Both the position numbers and the translations under genes were made by a program. This document shows positions 11,038 to 22,003 of a stretch of DNA of 64,000 nucleotides, piece by piece. This DNA comes from Marasmius tenuissimus (taxonomy: Eukaryota; Basidiomycota; Agaricomycetes; Agaricales; Marasmiaceae): assembly GCA_029532415.1 (NCBI GenBank), contig JAQOTA010000001.1, positions 186,001 through 250,000 on the forward strand, in the 5' to 3' direction. Position 1 is the first letter of the stretch. Each line of letters begins with the position of its first letter. Below the pieces are notes generated by a model. That model searched no databases. It was not told where the DNA came from and saw nothing but the letters and a program-made list of their open reading frames with translations.

Positions 11038-11565
11038 TCAACTGCGCTCTATAGCACGCACGCGCAAGTTTCGTCGACGTCCTGTTTGTACCATATAGCG
11101 CAGGTCCGTCTGCTCAAGACCAAAAGGGTCCCAATATCTCTGTTCGATTCTTCTGGAAATATTTAGTCGCCTAATGGCCTCCACGCCAGCTCCTATTGTC
11201 GGGTTTTGAGGACGATCGATGCATAACGAGATAAGTGTCTCACTGCGTCCGGCGCTGCTATCCGATCTTTCATATCTCATCTCGAGTGTCTGATGGTAGC
11301 GGAGCAATGTATCATGATTATGTTTCGTGTTGGAACCGGAACAAGCATATAATCCCGCGACACCAATGAACAAACGATTTCCCTCCCTCTCGACCGCTTT
11401 GAGGATGCGCTGCGCAACGGACGACGAAACAGATTGCCTATTTGTGATATCGCGATCGAATACCGTGAACACGTACCGTGCGTTGAAACATACTTCTACT
11501 TTGTTTTTTTCAGCAGTCAACTGAGCGTAAATTATCGTAGGTGGCATTTTCGTTGTATGGTTCAC
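11038..11565 (-). CDS. Hypothetical protein, 175 aa
   Basis: Single open frame without introns, immediately downstream of and on the same strand as the F-box gene. I do not recognise the family. The product is basic (many Arg), has no evident signal peptide or membrane segment, and ends RVRAIERS. The frame is long for chance in this region, and no copy exists elsewhere in the window to test conservation. It may be a spurious frame; a second plus-strand frame overlaps its 5' half. Confidence 0.4.
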   Translation of the reverse strand: MNHTTKMPPTIIYAQLTAEKNKVEVCFNARYVFTVFDRDITNRQSVSSSVAQRILKAVEREGNRLFIGVAGLYACSGSNTKHNHDTLLRYHQTLEMRYERSDSSAGRSETLISLCIDRPQNPTIGAGVEAIRRLNISRRIEQRYWDPFGLEQTDLRYMVQTGRRRNLRVRAIERS

Positions 11566-11765
11566 TATTTTGCTTCAATAACAGTAGACGATACAGCTCA
11601 CAAAAAGTTCAGGAAGGTCCTCAGTTGGCAGCGATGTGTGTGCTCGGTGAGCTCTAAGTTCTGAAAGTGTGGCACGTGTACACATCTCAATGCGCCGAAT
11701 AGCTCAGGATGAGATACAGACAGTTGTTGTTATTTCTGCATGTATAGTGTTCAAAATCTGTCTAT

Positions 11766-13457
11766 CTATCTATTCCGAATTTTCTGAGCGAGCTTGAAAC
11801 TGACAGTATTTGTTTGTATCTTTGTCTGCCTTCCTGGCTTTGTCTCCACCGGCGGTGAGGGGCTCTGCTCGACCTCATAGCCTACATATACCTTCCCACT
11901 CGGATACCCTAACACCTTGATCGCCACTTTTCCCTTCTTCTGAGCCGTCCTGAGCTTCGAAAGATCTCTCGAGGTCTGTTTTAGTACAGCATCCGGCATC
12001 TCAAGCACCACGGACTCGAGAGACGCCCTTCGAGAGATTACCGCCTCTCCAATAACGGGTAGAATCTCACGCCAGCACGTTCCAACGGTAACGGAGACCC
12101 GCAACGTCCGCAACAAAGGAAGGAAGTCCACCTCGGGGTGCCCAAGATCCTGTAGACAAGTCCACACCTCGGAACCTAAAGATTTGGTTGACATTCCATC
12201 GAATATGCCCGAGTTCCGAAGACTGAGCCCCTCGAGGGTTGGTGCGCATAACGTGAGAAGTTTCCGTAAGGAAGAGTCGGTGATATGGACTTGTTCGAGC
12301 TCTAGACAAACCGGTTTCTTGTTTGTGCCATATATGAATGAGGCGAGAATGGTATCCCAGAACTCGGAGTGCGGAGGCGTGTTGTGGATATGTTTAGTAC
12401 TGCATGCCAGCGTGAGAGACTCGAGGGATGGGTATGTAACAATCGTGAAGAGTGGAAGGACTGTTACATAGCCCCCATGATTTGGGGAGAACGTGATAGA
12501 TAGAATTCGTAATTTTGGAAGGAAAATTGGCGAACGAGCTGTGGGGAGGGTATGCCACTCGGAGAGTGGCGTGGTGGAGATCGGATGATCCGAGCGCGTC
12601 CCTGTTTCTGCCAGGGCAATAGTCAAAGAAGCAAGGGCTGGGCATGAAGATAGGATATGATGCAGGTCGATGTGGCCGTAGGCTTCGAGCGTCAGAGAAC
12701 AGAGTTGCGTGTACGGGATCGTGGTGAACTCTCGCGTGAAAGTCGTAGGGGACCGGAAATCATGCTGGTAAACCTGGAGCTCTTTGAGCTTCGGTGTGTG
12801 TGTGTTCTCGAGCAGGAGCTTCAGCCCACGATAATTGAAAGTATTAGCATCGAGAGTACGGAATGCCAACGTTTCAAGCATGGGTAAACTATACCGTTGA
12901 TGGTTTCCCTGACCGGCGCGGTAAATACCGAACGCAACAGACTCCCACCCCGCAACTTGTAAGCTGGGTATGTGGAAGGTTGTGATCCGATGGGAGACGG
13001 TTTTCAACGATGATCCTGGCCTGGTACTGGTATCAAGGGAGAACTCGATTTGTGGACGGAGTTTAATGGGGAGAGGAATGTCGAAAGAGAGGTCACGGAG
13101 GAGGGTTTTAAAAGCATGGTATTCGAATATTTCGTTGTCGGGTCTCATAATAGCCAGTGACGCCCAGAGCTCTGGCATGCACCTTGCGAGAGCTTGCCAT
13201 CGGGAGCAAACATGTGATAATATGAGGGGTTGTGATTCCACCTGGACCAATCCATTCGCAGAGGGATCATAGAAGACTGTGCCTCTGAGAGGCATCGTAT
13301 AAGAGAAGACGACAAGGAGAAGCTCGTTTGGTAGGTCATTTATGCCAAGTGTCGGGTTTGCAATTATGGTTTCTGACCGAGACCTGAAAAGACTGAAGGC
13401 ACCCTTTTTCCAGCGAATTAGTCTTTCCATTTTCTCTGTGGTGGAAGCGGGTAACAA
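11766..13457 (-). CDS. F-box protein, 563 aa, single exon
   Basis: Residues about 38-90 form an F-box: INDLPNELLLVVFSYT, then LSHVCSRWQALARCMPELWASL. F-box proteins bind Skp1 in SCF ubiquitin ligases, and the C-terminal part recruits the target. The remainder has the irregular leucine-rich, LRR-like pattern common in the expanded basidiomycete F-box families (for example LCSLTLEAYGHIDLHHILSS, then CPALASLTIA). A TATA box (ttatatatcc, about 13,500-13,508) lies about 43 bp upstream of the ATG. The frame is uninterrupted. The paralogue at 30,723-32,417 is colinear along its whole length but in the opposite orientation. Substrate is unknown. Confidence 0.9.
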   Translation of the reverse strand: MLPASTTEKMERLIRWKKGAFSLFRSRSETIIANPTLGINDLPNELLLVVFSYTMPLRGTVFYDPSANGLVQVESQPLILSHVCSRWQALARCMPELWASLAIMRPDNEIFEYHAFKTLLRDLSFDIPLPIKLRPQIEFSLDTSTRPGSSLKTVSHRITTFHIPSLQVAGWESVAFGIYRAGQGNHQRYSLPMLETLAFRTLDANTFNYRGLKLLLENTHTPKLKELQVYQHDFRSPTTFTREFTTIPYTQLCSLTLEAYGHIDLHHILSSCPALASLTIALAETGTRSDHPISTTPLSEWHTLPTARSPIFLPKLRILSITFSPNHGGYVTVLPLFTIVTYPSLESLTLACSTKHIHNTPPHSEFWDTILASFIYGTNKKPVCLELEQVHITDSSLRKLLTLCAPTLEGLSLRNSGIFDGMSTKSLGSEVWTCLQDLGHPEVDFLPLLRTLRVSVTVGTCWREILPVIGEAVISRRASLESVVLEMPDAVLKQTSRDLSKLRTAQKKGKVAIKVLGYPSGKVYVGYEVEQSPSPPVETKPGRQTKIQTNTVSFKLAQKIRNR

Positions 13458-13568
13458 GTAGGGCGGGGAAACTGAGAAGCCTCACAACCGACCGCGGGTT
13501 TATATATCCCAGTGTTGGTGTTTCCCAGACACAGCTTTTTTTTTTTGATCGAGTCTCCGAGGATTTGA

Positions 13569-16500
13569 CTTTCCGCCAACACGTGACATCCAATTATAGT
13601 AATTTGCGTGTCATGTTTGCTCCTCTACAAAATTAGTAATGAACCATTATCTGAGCAAACTGGTTTGGTTCTTCGAGCTGAGGGGCGTGACTGGTTCAGA
13701 TATTGTTTTCTCTCATTGTGAAACCTTCAACCACCTCCTCTCTCGCATCTAGCTCCTCCAAAATGTCGTGTTTCACCTTTTCTACGCGTCAACCCATTTC
13801 TGGCGCGCTCTCGACGCGTTGCCCAGCAGCCGAGATCAATCAAACTTCGATGACGGCACGAACCCACGCCGAGGCCGCCTCAACGCCAATCACGAGAATT
13901 CCGAATTATGGTCCAAATATAGTGCCCGGGAGCTTTCAGTTCGACCGCGAGGGGGAGTATAAGCTCGAGTGGGAAAACTTCGAGGCCTTCAAGAGGTGGT
14001 TGAAGCAGGAGCAAGAGGAGAAGTGTATAGAATTGCGGCAGACACATGAGGCCAGGGGTAGTGATGATGCCCCCTGGGCTGAGACGAGAAGATATGTATG
14101 TGCTAGGGGTGGCACTGGAGGGAGAAAGGCATACACCAAGAAGAAGAAGTGGAACCGCAAGCTCGAAAGCAAGAGAACCAATTGTCAGTGTCGCCTGCTC
14201 GTCAAAACCTATCGCGACACACAGAAAGTTCTCGGGTGTTACAAGGGAGATCACGACCATTCAATCGGAAATGTCAACATGAAATTCACACGTCTCCGGG
14301 AAGATGATAGAGCCGAGATTGAGCGATTACTACGTCTCGGCCTGGATCCGCAGAAAGTGGTGCGTGGCTTTCAACTACCCGATTTGAAGTCTATCCTGAT
14401 CTGAGTTTTGTGTTAGCTGGAGAATCTACATGAGAAGATCTACAATGAAGAGAACTGGGAAAATCTCAACTCAAGTCAGGGCAAGCGACGTCACTTTGCA
14501 ACTCGGGCTGATGTCCGCCGTATCCAGAAAGCCATAGAAGAGGAGATCATCCGGCTTGCATCGCAGGATGGTCCATCGGTTCTACTATGGGTAGAGAGGC
14601 TTCGGGAGCAAGGCCACTTTGTCCACCTCAAGCGTGCTAATGAGGCGGGGCCTTCAGACTCGTATATTGACCCCGGGACCTTTGCACTAATAATACAAAC
14701 CAAGTATCAGAAGATGTGCTGGAGTAACTTTGGAAACCGGTTTGCAGGAATAGACGCGACGCATAACACAACACACTACGAGAATATGAGCTTATTTACG
14801 TTGGTTACCAGAGACAAGTGGGGCCACGGTGCGTAACTTCACATCAAAATGAACCATGCACTCAGTTACAGTATGTTTCCATAGGGATGCCTTCTGCATT
14901 CATGATCTCCTCTAATGCAACGGAGGTCACAATTGATCATTTCCTTGCAACCATAAAGCGGGAAAATCCATGCGTAAAGCCCAATATATTTATGTCGGAT
15001 AAAGACCGAGCTCAACTGAATGCTTTGCGACGCTGCTATCCCGATTCAAGGATCCTTCTCTGCTGGTGGCATGTTTTGCATGCTTGGCAGCAGCATTTCA
15101 ATATAGATCGTTATCCAGAACTGTGGGAACAGCTGAAACGGTGGATCAGAATCACTGATCCAGTTGGGTTTACTGAATACTGGCGGAAAATTCAGTCTAT
15201 CTCTCCTCCAAGTGTAATTCAATATCTTACCGACCATTGGATGAATGAGCAAGAGCTCTGGTCTGCAGTATATCGACAGGAACGCTCTATTTTCGAGCTT
15301 GGCGACACAAATATGCTTGTGGAAGCGTGCGTGAAGAATCTGATTACCCCGGAATTGACAGTTATTGACTTCTTCATTTTGCCCCGTTCAGATGGCATCA
15401 TATTCTGAAAGGAACCTTCCTTGAGGGGAAGCGTAACCGGCGATTAGACCACCTTATCTACACCTTGGTAAAAGTAGCTATCCCGCACTTTATGCACCGA
15501 CATCACCGCCAAGATAGTGGTTTTGAAGGTCTAAATCTGGAGGAACAGCAACGGGCTCGAGTCAGGGAATTGGGCGCCCAAATTCCCCTTACTGATATCA
15601 CTCAGGACCTCGAGGACTCTGCCATCTTTACGATCATCTCCCAATCCAACCGCGAGATTACATACCGTGTTGATACTGAGGCTTGCGATTGCACCTGCTG
15701 TGCTTTCTCCCTCATTCGGTTTTGTAAGCATCTCTATGCCGTTCACACTCATTTCCCGACTGCGACAATCTCCCCATCCAACTTCTCAATCACCAATAGC
15801 CCCTGTGATGATGACAACACTGATTTAGAGTCAAGTTCTGACTTCGATGATTTCACGGCATCAGTTCATGTTGTTGTCACAGACGCAGACATCCTTGATG
15901 ACCTTCGTCACAAACTTGATAGTCTTTCCATCCGCCTCCATGACCCTCTCCCTCACTCAGATCACATTTCAAAGTCTATCCGTACCTTTTCTGTCGCCAT
16001 AGACGAGCTACTCAATTCTCTTCCCACGGAAACTCTTCTATTACCGCGCCGTCAACATGTTGCTCCAAACCAACACACTTGGACGGAGACAGCACAGATC
16101 ATGGGCTGTGCCGTGAAGAGTAAAAAACGAAAGCTCGGGGAAGGACATGATCGTAACTATGGTGCCGGGGAGAAGTCTGGAAAGCTGGCTAAGCCTGATG
16201 CACGAGTTCCTCTGTCTCCAAGGTATGTAGCCATCTATCTTTTAGGTTTTGTTCACTGACTCATTTCTTTTTTATAGCTATTCTACACCTGACTTGACAC
16301 ACGGCGATTCATATCCGGCTGTTCGCGTGCCACCACCTACCCAGAAGTCAAAAACCCTGACCTCCTCCCAACTACCTTCCCTCCCTTTTGATGCGGCAAT
16401 AGTTGATGTATCAGATATACAAGTGCTTCAACGGCTGAACAGAAATGAGCTCCGACAGCTCTGTGAGCGCTTCGGTGTTGGGATGGCTCGTGCAAATGAG

Positions 16501-16928
16501 GATACCATCAGGCGCATTCAGGAGAAATACCGCACCTCACAGTCAGTGCAGGTGGCACCTCAATCTTCTCCTGCAGTGCACCAACAATCCACGTCACATT
16601 TCAACAGTACATACTCAATGCCTACAGCCATATACTACCCCCCAGGATACCAATATCCCTACCCATACCAACCACCTACATATTATCCTTCACCACATAC
16701 TCAGAGACCTCAATAACGTCGAAAACTCCCTGTAAATTGACACTTCTATCAATCATTTAGACGTGTATATACTTGTGAAAGGAAACAATGACTTGCCGCT
16801 GGTTCGACTTCGAGACCAAGCACACAAGGGCGGCGAACCAGCAGGCAAATGCCGGTTTGGGCGGCATAACCAAGGGCCAAATAAGACACGCGAATTACTC
16901 GTTTTGGGCATCACGTGTTGGCGGAAAG
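13569..16928 (+). mobile_element. Mutator-like element with 18-bp terminal inverted repeats
   Basis: CTTTCCGCCAACACGTGA at 13,569-13,586 is exactly inverted at 16,911-16,928. The repeats bracket the complete transposase gene and contain the palindrome CACGTG. I could not find a target-site duplication next to the repeats (9 bp outside: aggatttga versus taggcaagt), so the true ends may lie a little further out or the flanks have diverged. Span about 3.36 kb. Confidence 0.7.
13763..16716 (+). CDS. MULE-type transposase with WRKY/GCM1-like zinc finger and SWIM domain, 5 exons
   Basis: Exons 13,763-14,359, 14,417-14,828, 14,885-15,326, 15,392-16,222 and 16,278-16,716 join in frame (2,721 nt, 906 aa; a further in-frame ATG at 13,703 would add 20 residues, but 13,763 has the better context ccaaaATG). 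Introns are 55-65 bp with GTGCGT or GTATGT donors. Order of parts: an N-terminal zinc-binding DNA-binding region (CARGG.., TNCQCRLLVKT, KGDHDHSIG); a MULE catalytic core with FAGIDATHNTT and later FMSDKDRAQLNALR and LLCWWHVLHAW; a SWIM zinc finger (CDCTCCAFSLIRFCKHLYAVH); then a Pro/Tyr-rich tail. This is a DDE-type transposase acting on the element's ends. No frameshift or stop was found, so it may be active. Confidence 0.85.
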
Positions 16929-18225
16929 TAGGCAAGTGTCAGCCCCCTAGAGTCATTTGACAACAAGATTTGGGGTTTCAGATGAGTGCAGTTGAGGATA
17001 GAAGCTCAATGGGAGCCAGATTAAGGGGGTCCATGTGGGTGCGAGGCAGAAGGTTATCTTAATTTCAGTAAACGGTAGGGCCCATGGGAGATTCACGGAA
17101 GCTCTTCCAGGGATAATGTGCATGCTTGGTGTCTATCCTCCGAGATAGCAGGTCAGCCCGATCACGAGTAAGGGTTTGAACAACATGAACAAAAAATTTC
17201 GGGTCATTAGTGGGCCGACCATAAATCTGCGTCCTGACCCAATCATACCACCCTTTGAACTTCATCGCCGCATAATGTTCTTGAGTTCTTCCGAGCCTCT
17301 GATCGACTGAATACTAGAAATTGTTCTCAACGTCGTCGCCGCACCTCTTGATCATCTTCTTATAGCCAATTTGAAGTGAAACCTGCACTCCCGAGTCACA
17401 GAAACTCAGCTTGAAATCACTGATAGACTAAAGGCCCAATATGCATTCCCATAGATTCAATAAACAGCTCGCTACAGGGAGGAACATCGTTTGCCACAAG
17501 TACGTTCCTCAGTTTGGGCCACTGGTAGTTGCGCCGGGGTCCGGATCCGAGCCAATTATTACTGGTCAATAACATTGAATATTGTGATGTGAGCCGGACT
17601 GAGCTGTTCCTAGTGGTTAATGAACTAGCAGTAGACAAGAGGAAGTGTATTGTGGACTTTCAGTCAAAACTTTTCTACAAGAGTCTTCCTCCGTCACCAA
17701 GTAGTGTTACGAGACCGATTACCATCCTAAAGTAGAGGTGGTAGAATAATCACCCAAGGTAATGTATCTATTTTGTAAAGAGACTCGTGACGTCTCTTGT
17801 ATGGTTTCCTTTCTCGACACGATCAACGTGAAATTCTTCGAGGGCGATAAGGTCACGAAAAAATGAGGAATCCCGTAATGTTAAGAGCCTTGCTGCTCGT
17901 CGCTCATTCTTGAGCTTGAATTAATGACGTCAGGTGGCACTGGAAGAGGAGAAAGTGGTTCTTAGCGCGAGCGGTGAATGTACCTACCGTTATTTATTGG
18001 TTATTCTCGATCTCCGTCTCCTTGAGTGACGATAGAACCGTTTCCCGCTCTTGCGCCTCTGAGAAATATCAGACTGATTATGTGTGCGTAATGTGATGAA
18101 AAAAGGGACTTACCTTTCCGTGAAAACGAATTAAGGTGGTGAGCATTGTATTGGCTTTCGGTACATGGTGAAACTTAACCGACAGTGGTGTCGTTACGTC
18201 CAGACCAGACAACTAGCCTCATAAC
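16929..18225. other. Intergenic with an unrecognised minus-strand coding relic
   Basis: On the minus strand, 17,065-17,265 encodes KFKGWYDWVRTQIYGRPTND and further sequence rich in conserved-looking residues, and upstream pieces (IGYKKMIKRCGDDVENNF near 17,310-17,375; ANDVPPCSELFIESMG near 17,440-17,490) read in matching directions, as in a multi-exon gene. A stop interrupts between them and I do not recognise the family. Nothing is seen at 17,750-18,225. Confidence 0.35.
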
Positions 18226-18320
18226 TCCGTTATGGTGTAGTGGCTAACATTATCGCCTCTCATGAGGACCATGTCGGTTATGCAGCGCGATAGCCCAGGG
18301 TTCGATTCCCTGTAACGGAA
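18226..18320 (+). tRNA. tRNA-Glu(CTC) with 23-nt intron
   Basis: Acceptor strands TCCGTTA (18,226) and TAACGGA plus discriminator A (18,313-18,320); D arm GGTGTAGTGGCTAACATT; anticodon stem ATCGC/GCGAT around loop CTCTCA-C with anticodon CTC at 18,259-18,261; intron 18,263-18,285 in the canonical position after base 37; T arm CAGGGTTCGATTCCCTG intact. A T-run about 25 nt downstream could terminate Pol III. Confidence 0.92.
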
Positions 18321-19335
18321 TTGAATTGGGAAGTAGAGTAACATTTTGGCGCAGGTTTATGGGGCTTGAGGTGTATGATCTTGATTGATAAATTGGTAAG
18401 CTTTGTCTCTCACCACGAACGGAGAGGGCCCATCCAATGACGGGTCAGAGCCAGCGCCGTCTTCGTATGTAATTGATTATCAGTTTTTGTCAGGTGACGA
18501 GTGAAAGCGTCCTGTTTCATAGGGCTGAAGCCAAGGAACTCTCTTCCCACAACCGTCCGAGCGAGGAGCGAGAACGAAGTCATGTCGAGCTAACGATAAA
18601 ATGTGTGATCAGCACTGGTCGATTAACAACAACAGTGTTGTCGTGGCCTATCATCTAGGCCCTAGTAGCATGTAGGATAAAAGGTCTCTTCATTTACCCA
18701 ATGACAAAAGTAAACATGCGGCCCACTAAACTCAACAGAGCAATAATCGACAAGTAACAAAGTATTCACCCCTGGAATCGCAATGCGATCGGCATTCCCT
18801 ATTTCACGTCGTGCACGGACTTCTCGAAAATCTCAGGCTCTGGAGCGCTGACGAAATTCATTTCAAATGACGAGATTCACAAAAAAGGTAAGTGATCCTC
18901 CCAACTCAAGAACAGACTAGACGGAATCCAGTTCGTCCTTCTGGTCGTGGATTCATATCCTTGTCGTAGCGGTACCCCGCTGGAGAATCGGGATTGAATG
19001 CACTGTTTGTCGAGAGTGTTCACCTCATCGAAGGGCCAGGAATGCACAAAACAACAAATATATCGGGGCGCTTGCTCCGTCATCCTACTAAAGTAGAGAG
19101 GGAAGCAGCCCTTCTTGACTGATAACAAGGATGATTCAACTGGCCGATGAAGTAGGGGGAGGGCACTAAGTTCTAACGGTACAAACACCGTGCTCAAAGG
19201 CCAAAGATGCGGGGATAGCCGTTTACCGGTGTGTAGGCGCGGAAGGACAGCTGAAAGATAGAATTACCCAGCCTGTAAATGTCAATCAAGAATGCACCAC
19301 TAGATAATGGCTCAAAAAAGTCATTATCAAGCAAC
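18321..19335. other. Spacer between tRNA-Glu genes with a degenerate repeat unit
   Basis: 18,480-18,690 resembles part of the tRNA-Glu downstream unit seen at 7,480 and 19,440 (segments around cgaagtcatgtcgagcta and caacagtgttgtcgtgg). Beyond 18,700 I see no gene; a minus-strand frame at 18,877-19,197 has no recognisable domain. Confidence 0.4.
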
Positions 19336-19438
19336 TCCGTTATGGTGTAGTGGCTAACATTATCGCCTCTCATTCACGAGCGTTAAAACATTGGCAATAC
19401 GTGCGCGATAGCCCAGGGTTCGATTCCCTGTAACGGAA
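19336..19438 (+). tRNA. tRNA-Glu(CTC) with 31-nt intron
   Basis: Exonic sequence identical to the gene at 18,226: same acceptor, D, anticodon (CTC at 19,369-19,371) and T arms. The intron 19,373-19,403 is unrelated in sequence and 8 nt longer. A run of seven T (19,459-19,465) follows as terminator. Confidence 0.92.
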
Positions 19439-19439
19439 T

Positions 19440-19880
19440 ATGACCTCCTGTTCCTCTTTTTTTAAATCCCCGCTGTAGGTAGCACTGCAGCTGCCAGTCT
19501 TGGATTGGATAGAGACATGCCCGGATGACGAGAGCAGTGAATCAAAAGGAAAATGAGCGAATCCCTCAAGGCCAGTGAGAGCAACGATACAGGGCGACGG
19601 TATTGGGATTTCTCGACACTGACTGCCTCGTAAGGCTTCACGAGTATGAAGGAGAAGTACGTACACAGACCAACGGAATCTTTGAGCGAAATGAACGAAG
19701 AGGCATCTCTCGCAACTGGGAACAAAGCCACGTCGAACTAGGCCGACAGATGCGTGAACAGTACTCGTGTAGGCACAACAACGACATAGTTGTTGCCTTT
19801 CTATGAGGTCTGGTAGTAGCATGAATGCACGGAATTGAACAAGATTATTTGGATATTTGGCCGTTGGTCTGATGGTACAC
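19440..19880 (+). repeat. tRNA-Glu downstream repeat unit, copy 2
   Basis: Colinear with 7,480-7,947. The open frames on either strand are not shared between the copies, so I treat it as non-coding. It abuts the 3' end of the PITH gene on the minus strand, as the first copy abuts the PITH pseudogene apart from two later insertions. Confidence 0.6.
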
Positions 19881-19912
19881 GGAGCACTAGTAATCTATCT
19901 TCTCGTCGCTCT

Positions 19913-20769
19913 CTACTGTTCTTGCTGCTTGAGACCACTGAGATCCTTCGTCGTCCTAGGTAAAAGTAGTCAGTCATCCTACAAGTGAAAAAACGGAGAC
20001 GCAGGACGCACTCTACAGGCATCCCAATCACATCGATCCCATTTATAACCGTCTCTTCCTCATCTCCATGGTTGTTCGCAACGAATATCTAATAACGAGA
20101 GTCAAAATGGTGCACACTGAACGAGATAGAAGAGACAAGAACGCACATGCAAACTGTTCACCGCCTGAAACCTTACAAACCGCAACGCGATCGGCTTTCC
20201 CTCCTTCACATCGTCCTCTGAGAGCTCGAAAACTTGGGCAACACCAGGCTCTGTAGCATCCTGAACGTCTTCAAAACCTATCGACGGTCGGTTTACCGCG
20301 AGCTTGATGAGCTTTGGTGCTTTCGCCGTATCGGTCGATTTGATGATGATAGATTTCACGCGGACGGTTTGGTTGAACTACTGGGTAGATGGAAGGTCAG
20401 TATAGATATGAATAAATATTTTAAAAAAACGGAATAAGAAACTTTTTTTCAGACAAAAAAAGATATAGCAAGGTACGCACAGTAACGTTCAACAACAACT
20501 GCTCATCCGCATCGCTCTGCAACCAATTGCCACTATTCGTGTTCAACGATTTCCCTTGCACGATCCCTTTCAACGAGTGATCAGGCGTCTCGTTGAGACA
20601 GTTTAGTTGTTGGAGATCGAGGAATTGTAAGAGAGAAACCTATTTTTTCGAGGTTATCAGTTTTTATCTGATCAAGACGCAAAAGAGAACGTACGTCGCC
20701 TTTTTCCTTCTGACTGGTGCTGGCGCTACCACCTGCGGCAGAGAGTGATTGGAGCATTCTTGGGTCCAT
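19913..20769 (-). CDS. PITH-domain protein (TXNL1 C-terminal-like), 5 exons, 194 aa
   Basis: Exons (minus) 20,769-20,695, 20,639-20,481, 20,377-20,147, 20,088-20,012 and 19,955-19,913 join in frame to 195 codons including TAG; introns are 55, 103, 58 and 56 bp. The product covers the full PITH domain: GDVSLLQFLDLQQLNCLNE, GNWLQSDADEQLLLNVT, VKSIIIKSTDTAKAPKLIKL, IGFEDVQDATEPGVAQVFEL and FVRFQAVNSLHIFVANNHGD, ending GLKQQEQ. In TXNL1-type proteins this domain binds the 26S proteasome. Here there is no thioredoxin domain, as in stand-alone PITHD1-like proteins. A tRNA-Glu gene on the same strand lies 141 bp upstream. A decayed duplicate is at 9,645-10,265. Confidence 0.9.
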
Positions 20770-20910
20770 TTTACTCGGGGGTGTTGAGGGGAGAAAAGGG
20801 AGCGTAGAGGCCGCGCGTTGTTGCTGACCGTGACGGTAAGAAGGAGAAAAAGGGCAGTGACGTCATGAACTGCCGCGATGAGAAGAGAAAAAATAGGTCA
20901 TGTCGCGACA

Positions 20911-21010
20911 TTCCGTTACAGGGAATCGAACCCTGGGCTATCGCGCTGTAGTGCATGCTTGTGTACAACTGTATGAGAGGCGATAATGTTAGCCACTACA
21001 CCATAACGGA
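20911..21010 (-). tRNA. tRNA-Glu(CTC) with 28-nt intron
   Basis: Minus-strand copy with the same exonic sequence as 18,226 and 19,336; anticodon CTC at 20,977-20,975; intron 20,946-20,973. A T-run terminator lies about 15 nt downstream (aaaaaa on the plus strand near 20,890). It shares orientation with the PITH gene. Confidence 0.92.
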
Positions 21011-21903
21011 TGTTGAAATGGGTGAGGCATATCTGGAGTATATACAGCCACAGGACAACCTGTCATGCTTCTGCCATTCTGCAAACATTTATTTAGTCTA
21101 CGCTATGAGTGAGTAGAGGCTGGTCAGTCCCAATAAGACTCAAACTAAAGACCTATTGTACGGCAATACTTTCGTACGAGTATCGAGCCCAAAGCCTGTG
21201 TCTATCTTTTTGATCTCAGTCAACCACCATGACCTCTGACGAAGGCCTGGTCAAGAACCAAAATTCACTATGCACTACTTTGATCCCTCTCGACGGCCCG
21301 ATATCCTTGTGAATAAGTCGAAATATTTGGTACGCCTGGAGGAATCTGCTGTGCGTACCTCAGACCGGAGACTAACGATACAGCTAACGTGTCAAGAATC
21401 AACATCTACCGGCTGTTCGACTTCTTTTTCTTGACGACAATTCAGTTAGCACTCGAGCTCTATTTCTTGGTGCTTGGCAAATCGGTAACGCTCTCAATAT
21501 GCTCAAACCATCAATCTTCTCGTTACTCCCACTCGAAGTCGGAGTTACTGGAACCTCAACTTGAATTATTGCTTGCTGACTCGATAACCCGGGGGTAGTG
21601 ATCGTGTGAGCCATGTGCCGAATGTTTCCTCTTTTTGACTCGTTGTACAGAATAATCTCTCGATGTGTCTGTTTTTGCTCACTTTCATGCGTTGCTCGCG
21701 GTAGATCACCCATTCGTTCACGAATCACGAGGCGGGTTCCGACAAAGACCATATCCCTGGCGAATGACTTTGAAGATTCCAAGCAAGTAGCTCATCGAAA
21801 GCACGGCGTATGAACCATTCTCACTGGTTTTTCCGGTGTCAGAGCCGAGCCGATATCCAGCCGAAGTACTTATATAGCCAAGTATGTTGTGTCCCACTAT
21901 ACT
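21011..21903. other. Intergenic, no supported gene
   Basis: The 127-codon minus-strand frame at 21,399-21,782 overlaps plus-strand frames of similar length and has no recognisable motif, so I do not call it. Confidence 0.3.
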
Positions 21904-22003
21904 TCCGTTATGGTGTAGTGGCTAACATTATCGCCTCTCATACAATTGAACGCAAGCGTGTACTGCAGCGCGATAGCCCAGGGGTCGATTCCCTGTAACG
22001 GAA
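21904..22003 (+). tRNA. tRNA-Glu(CTC) with 28-nt intron and altered T loop
   Basis: Same acceptor, D and anticodon arms as the other copies (anticodon 21,937-21,939; intron 21,941-21,968). The T arm reads CAGGGGTCGATTCCCTG: the first T of the TTCGATT loop (position 54) is G. This changes the Pol III B box from GGTTCGATTCC to GGGTCGATTCC. It may therefore be weakly expressed or a recent pseudogene. A T5 run follows at about 22,024. Confidence 0.8.

Noticed and set aside
13880..14260. Minus-strand frame of 126 codons
   Set aside because: Antisense shadow of the first exon of the Mutator-like transposase.
16929..16965. Target-site duplication of the Mutator-like element (atttgac at 13,563 and about 16,958)
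   Set aside because: The words sit at different distances from the inverted repeats, so they cannot be a duplication of one target site; probably chance.
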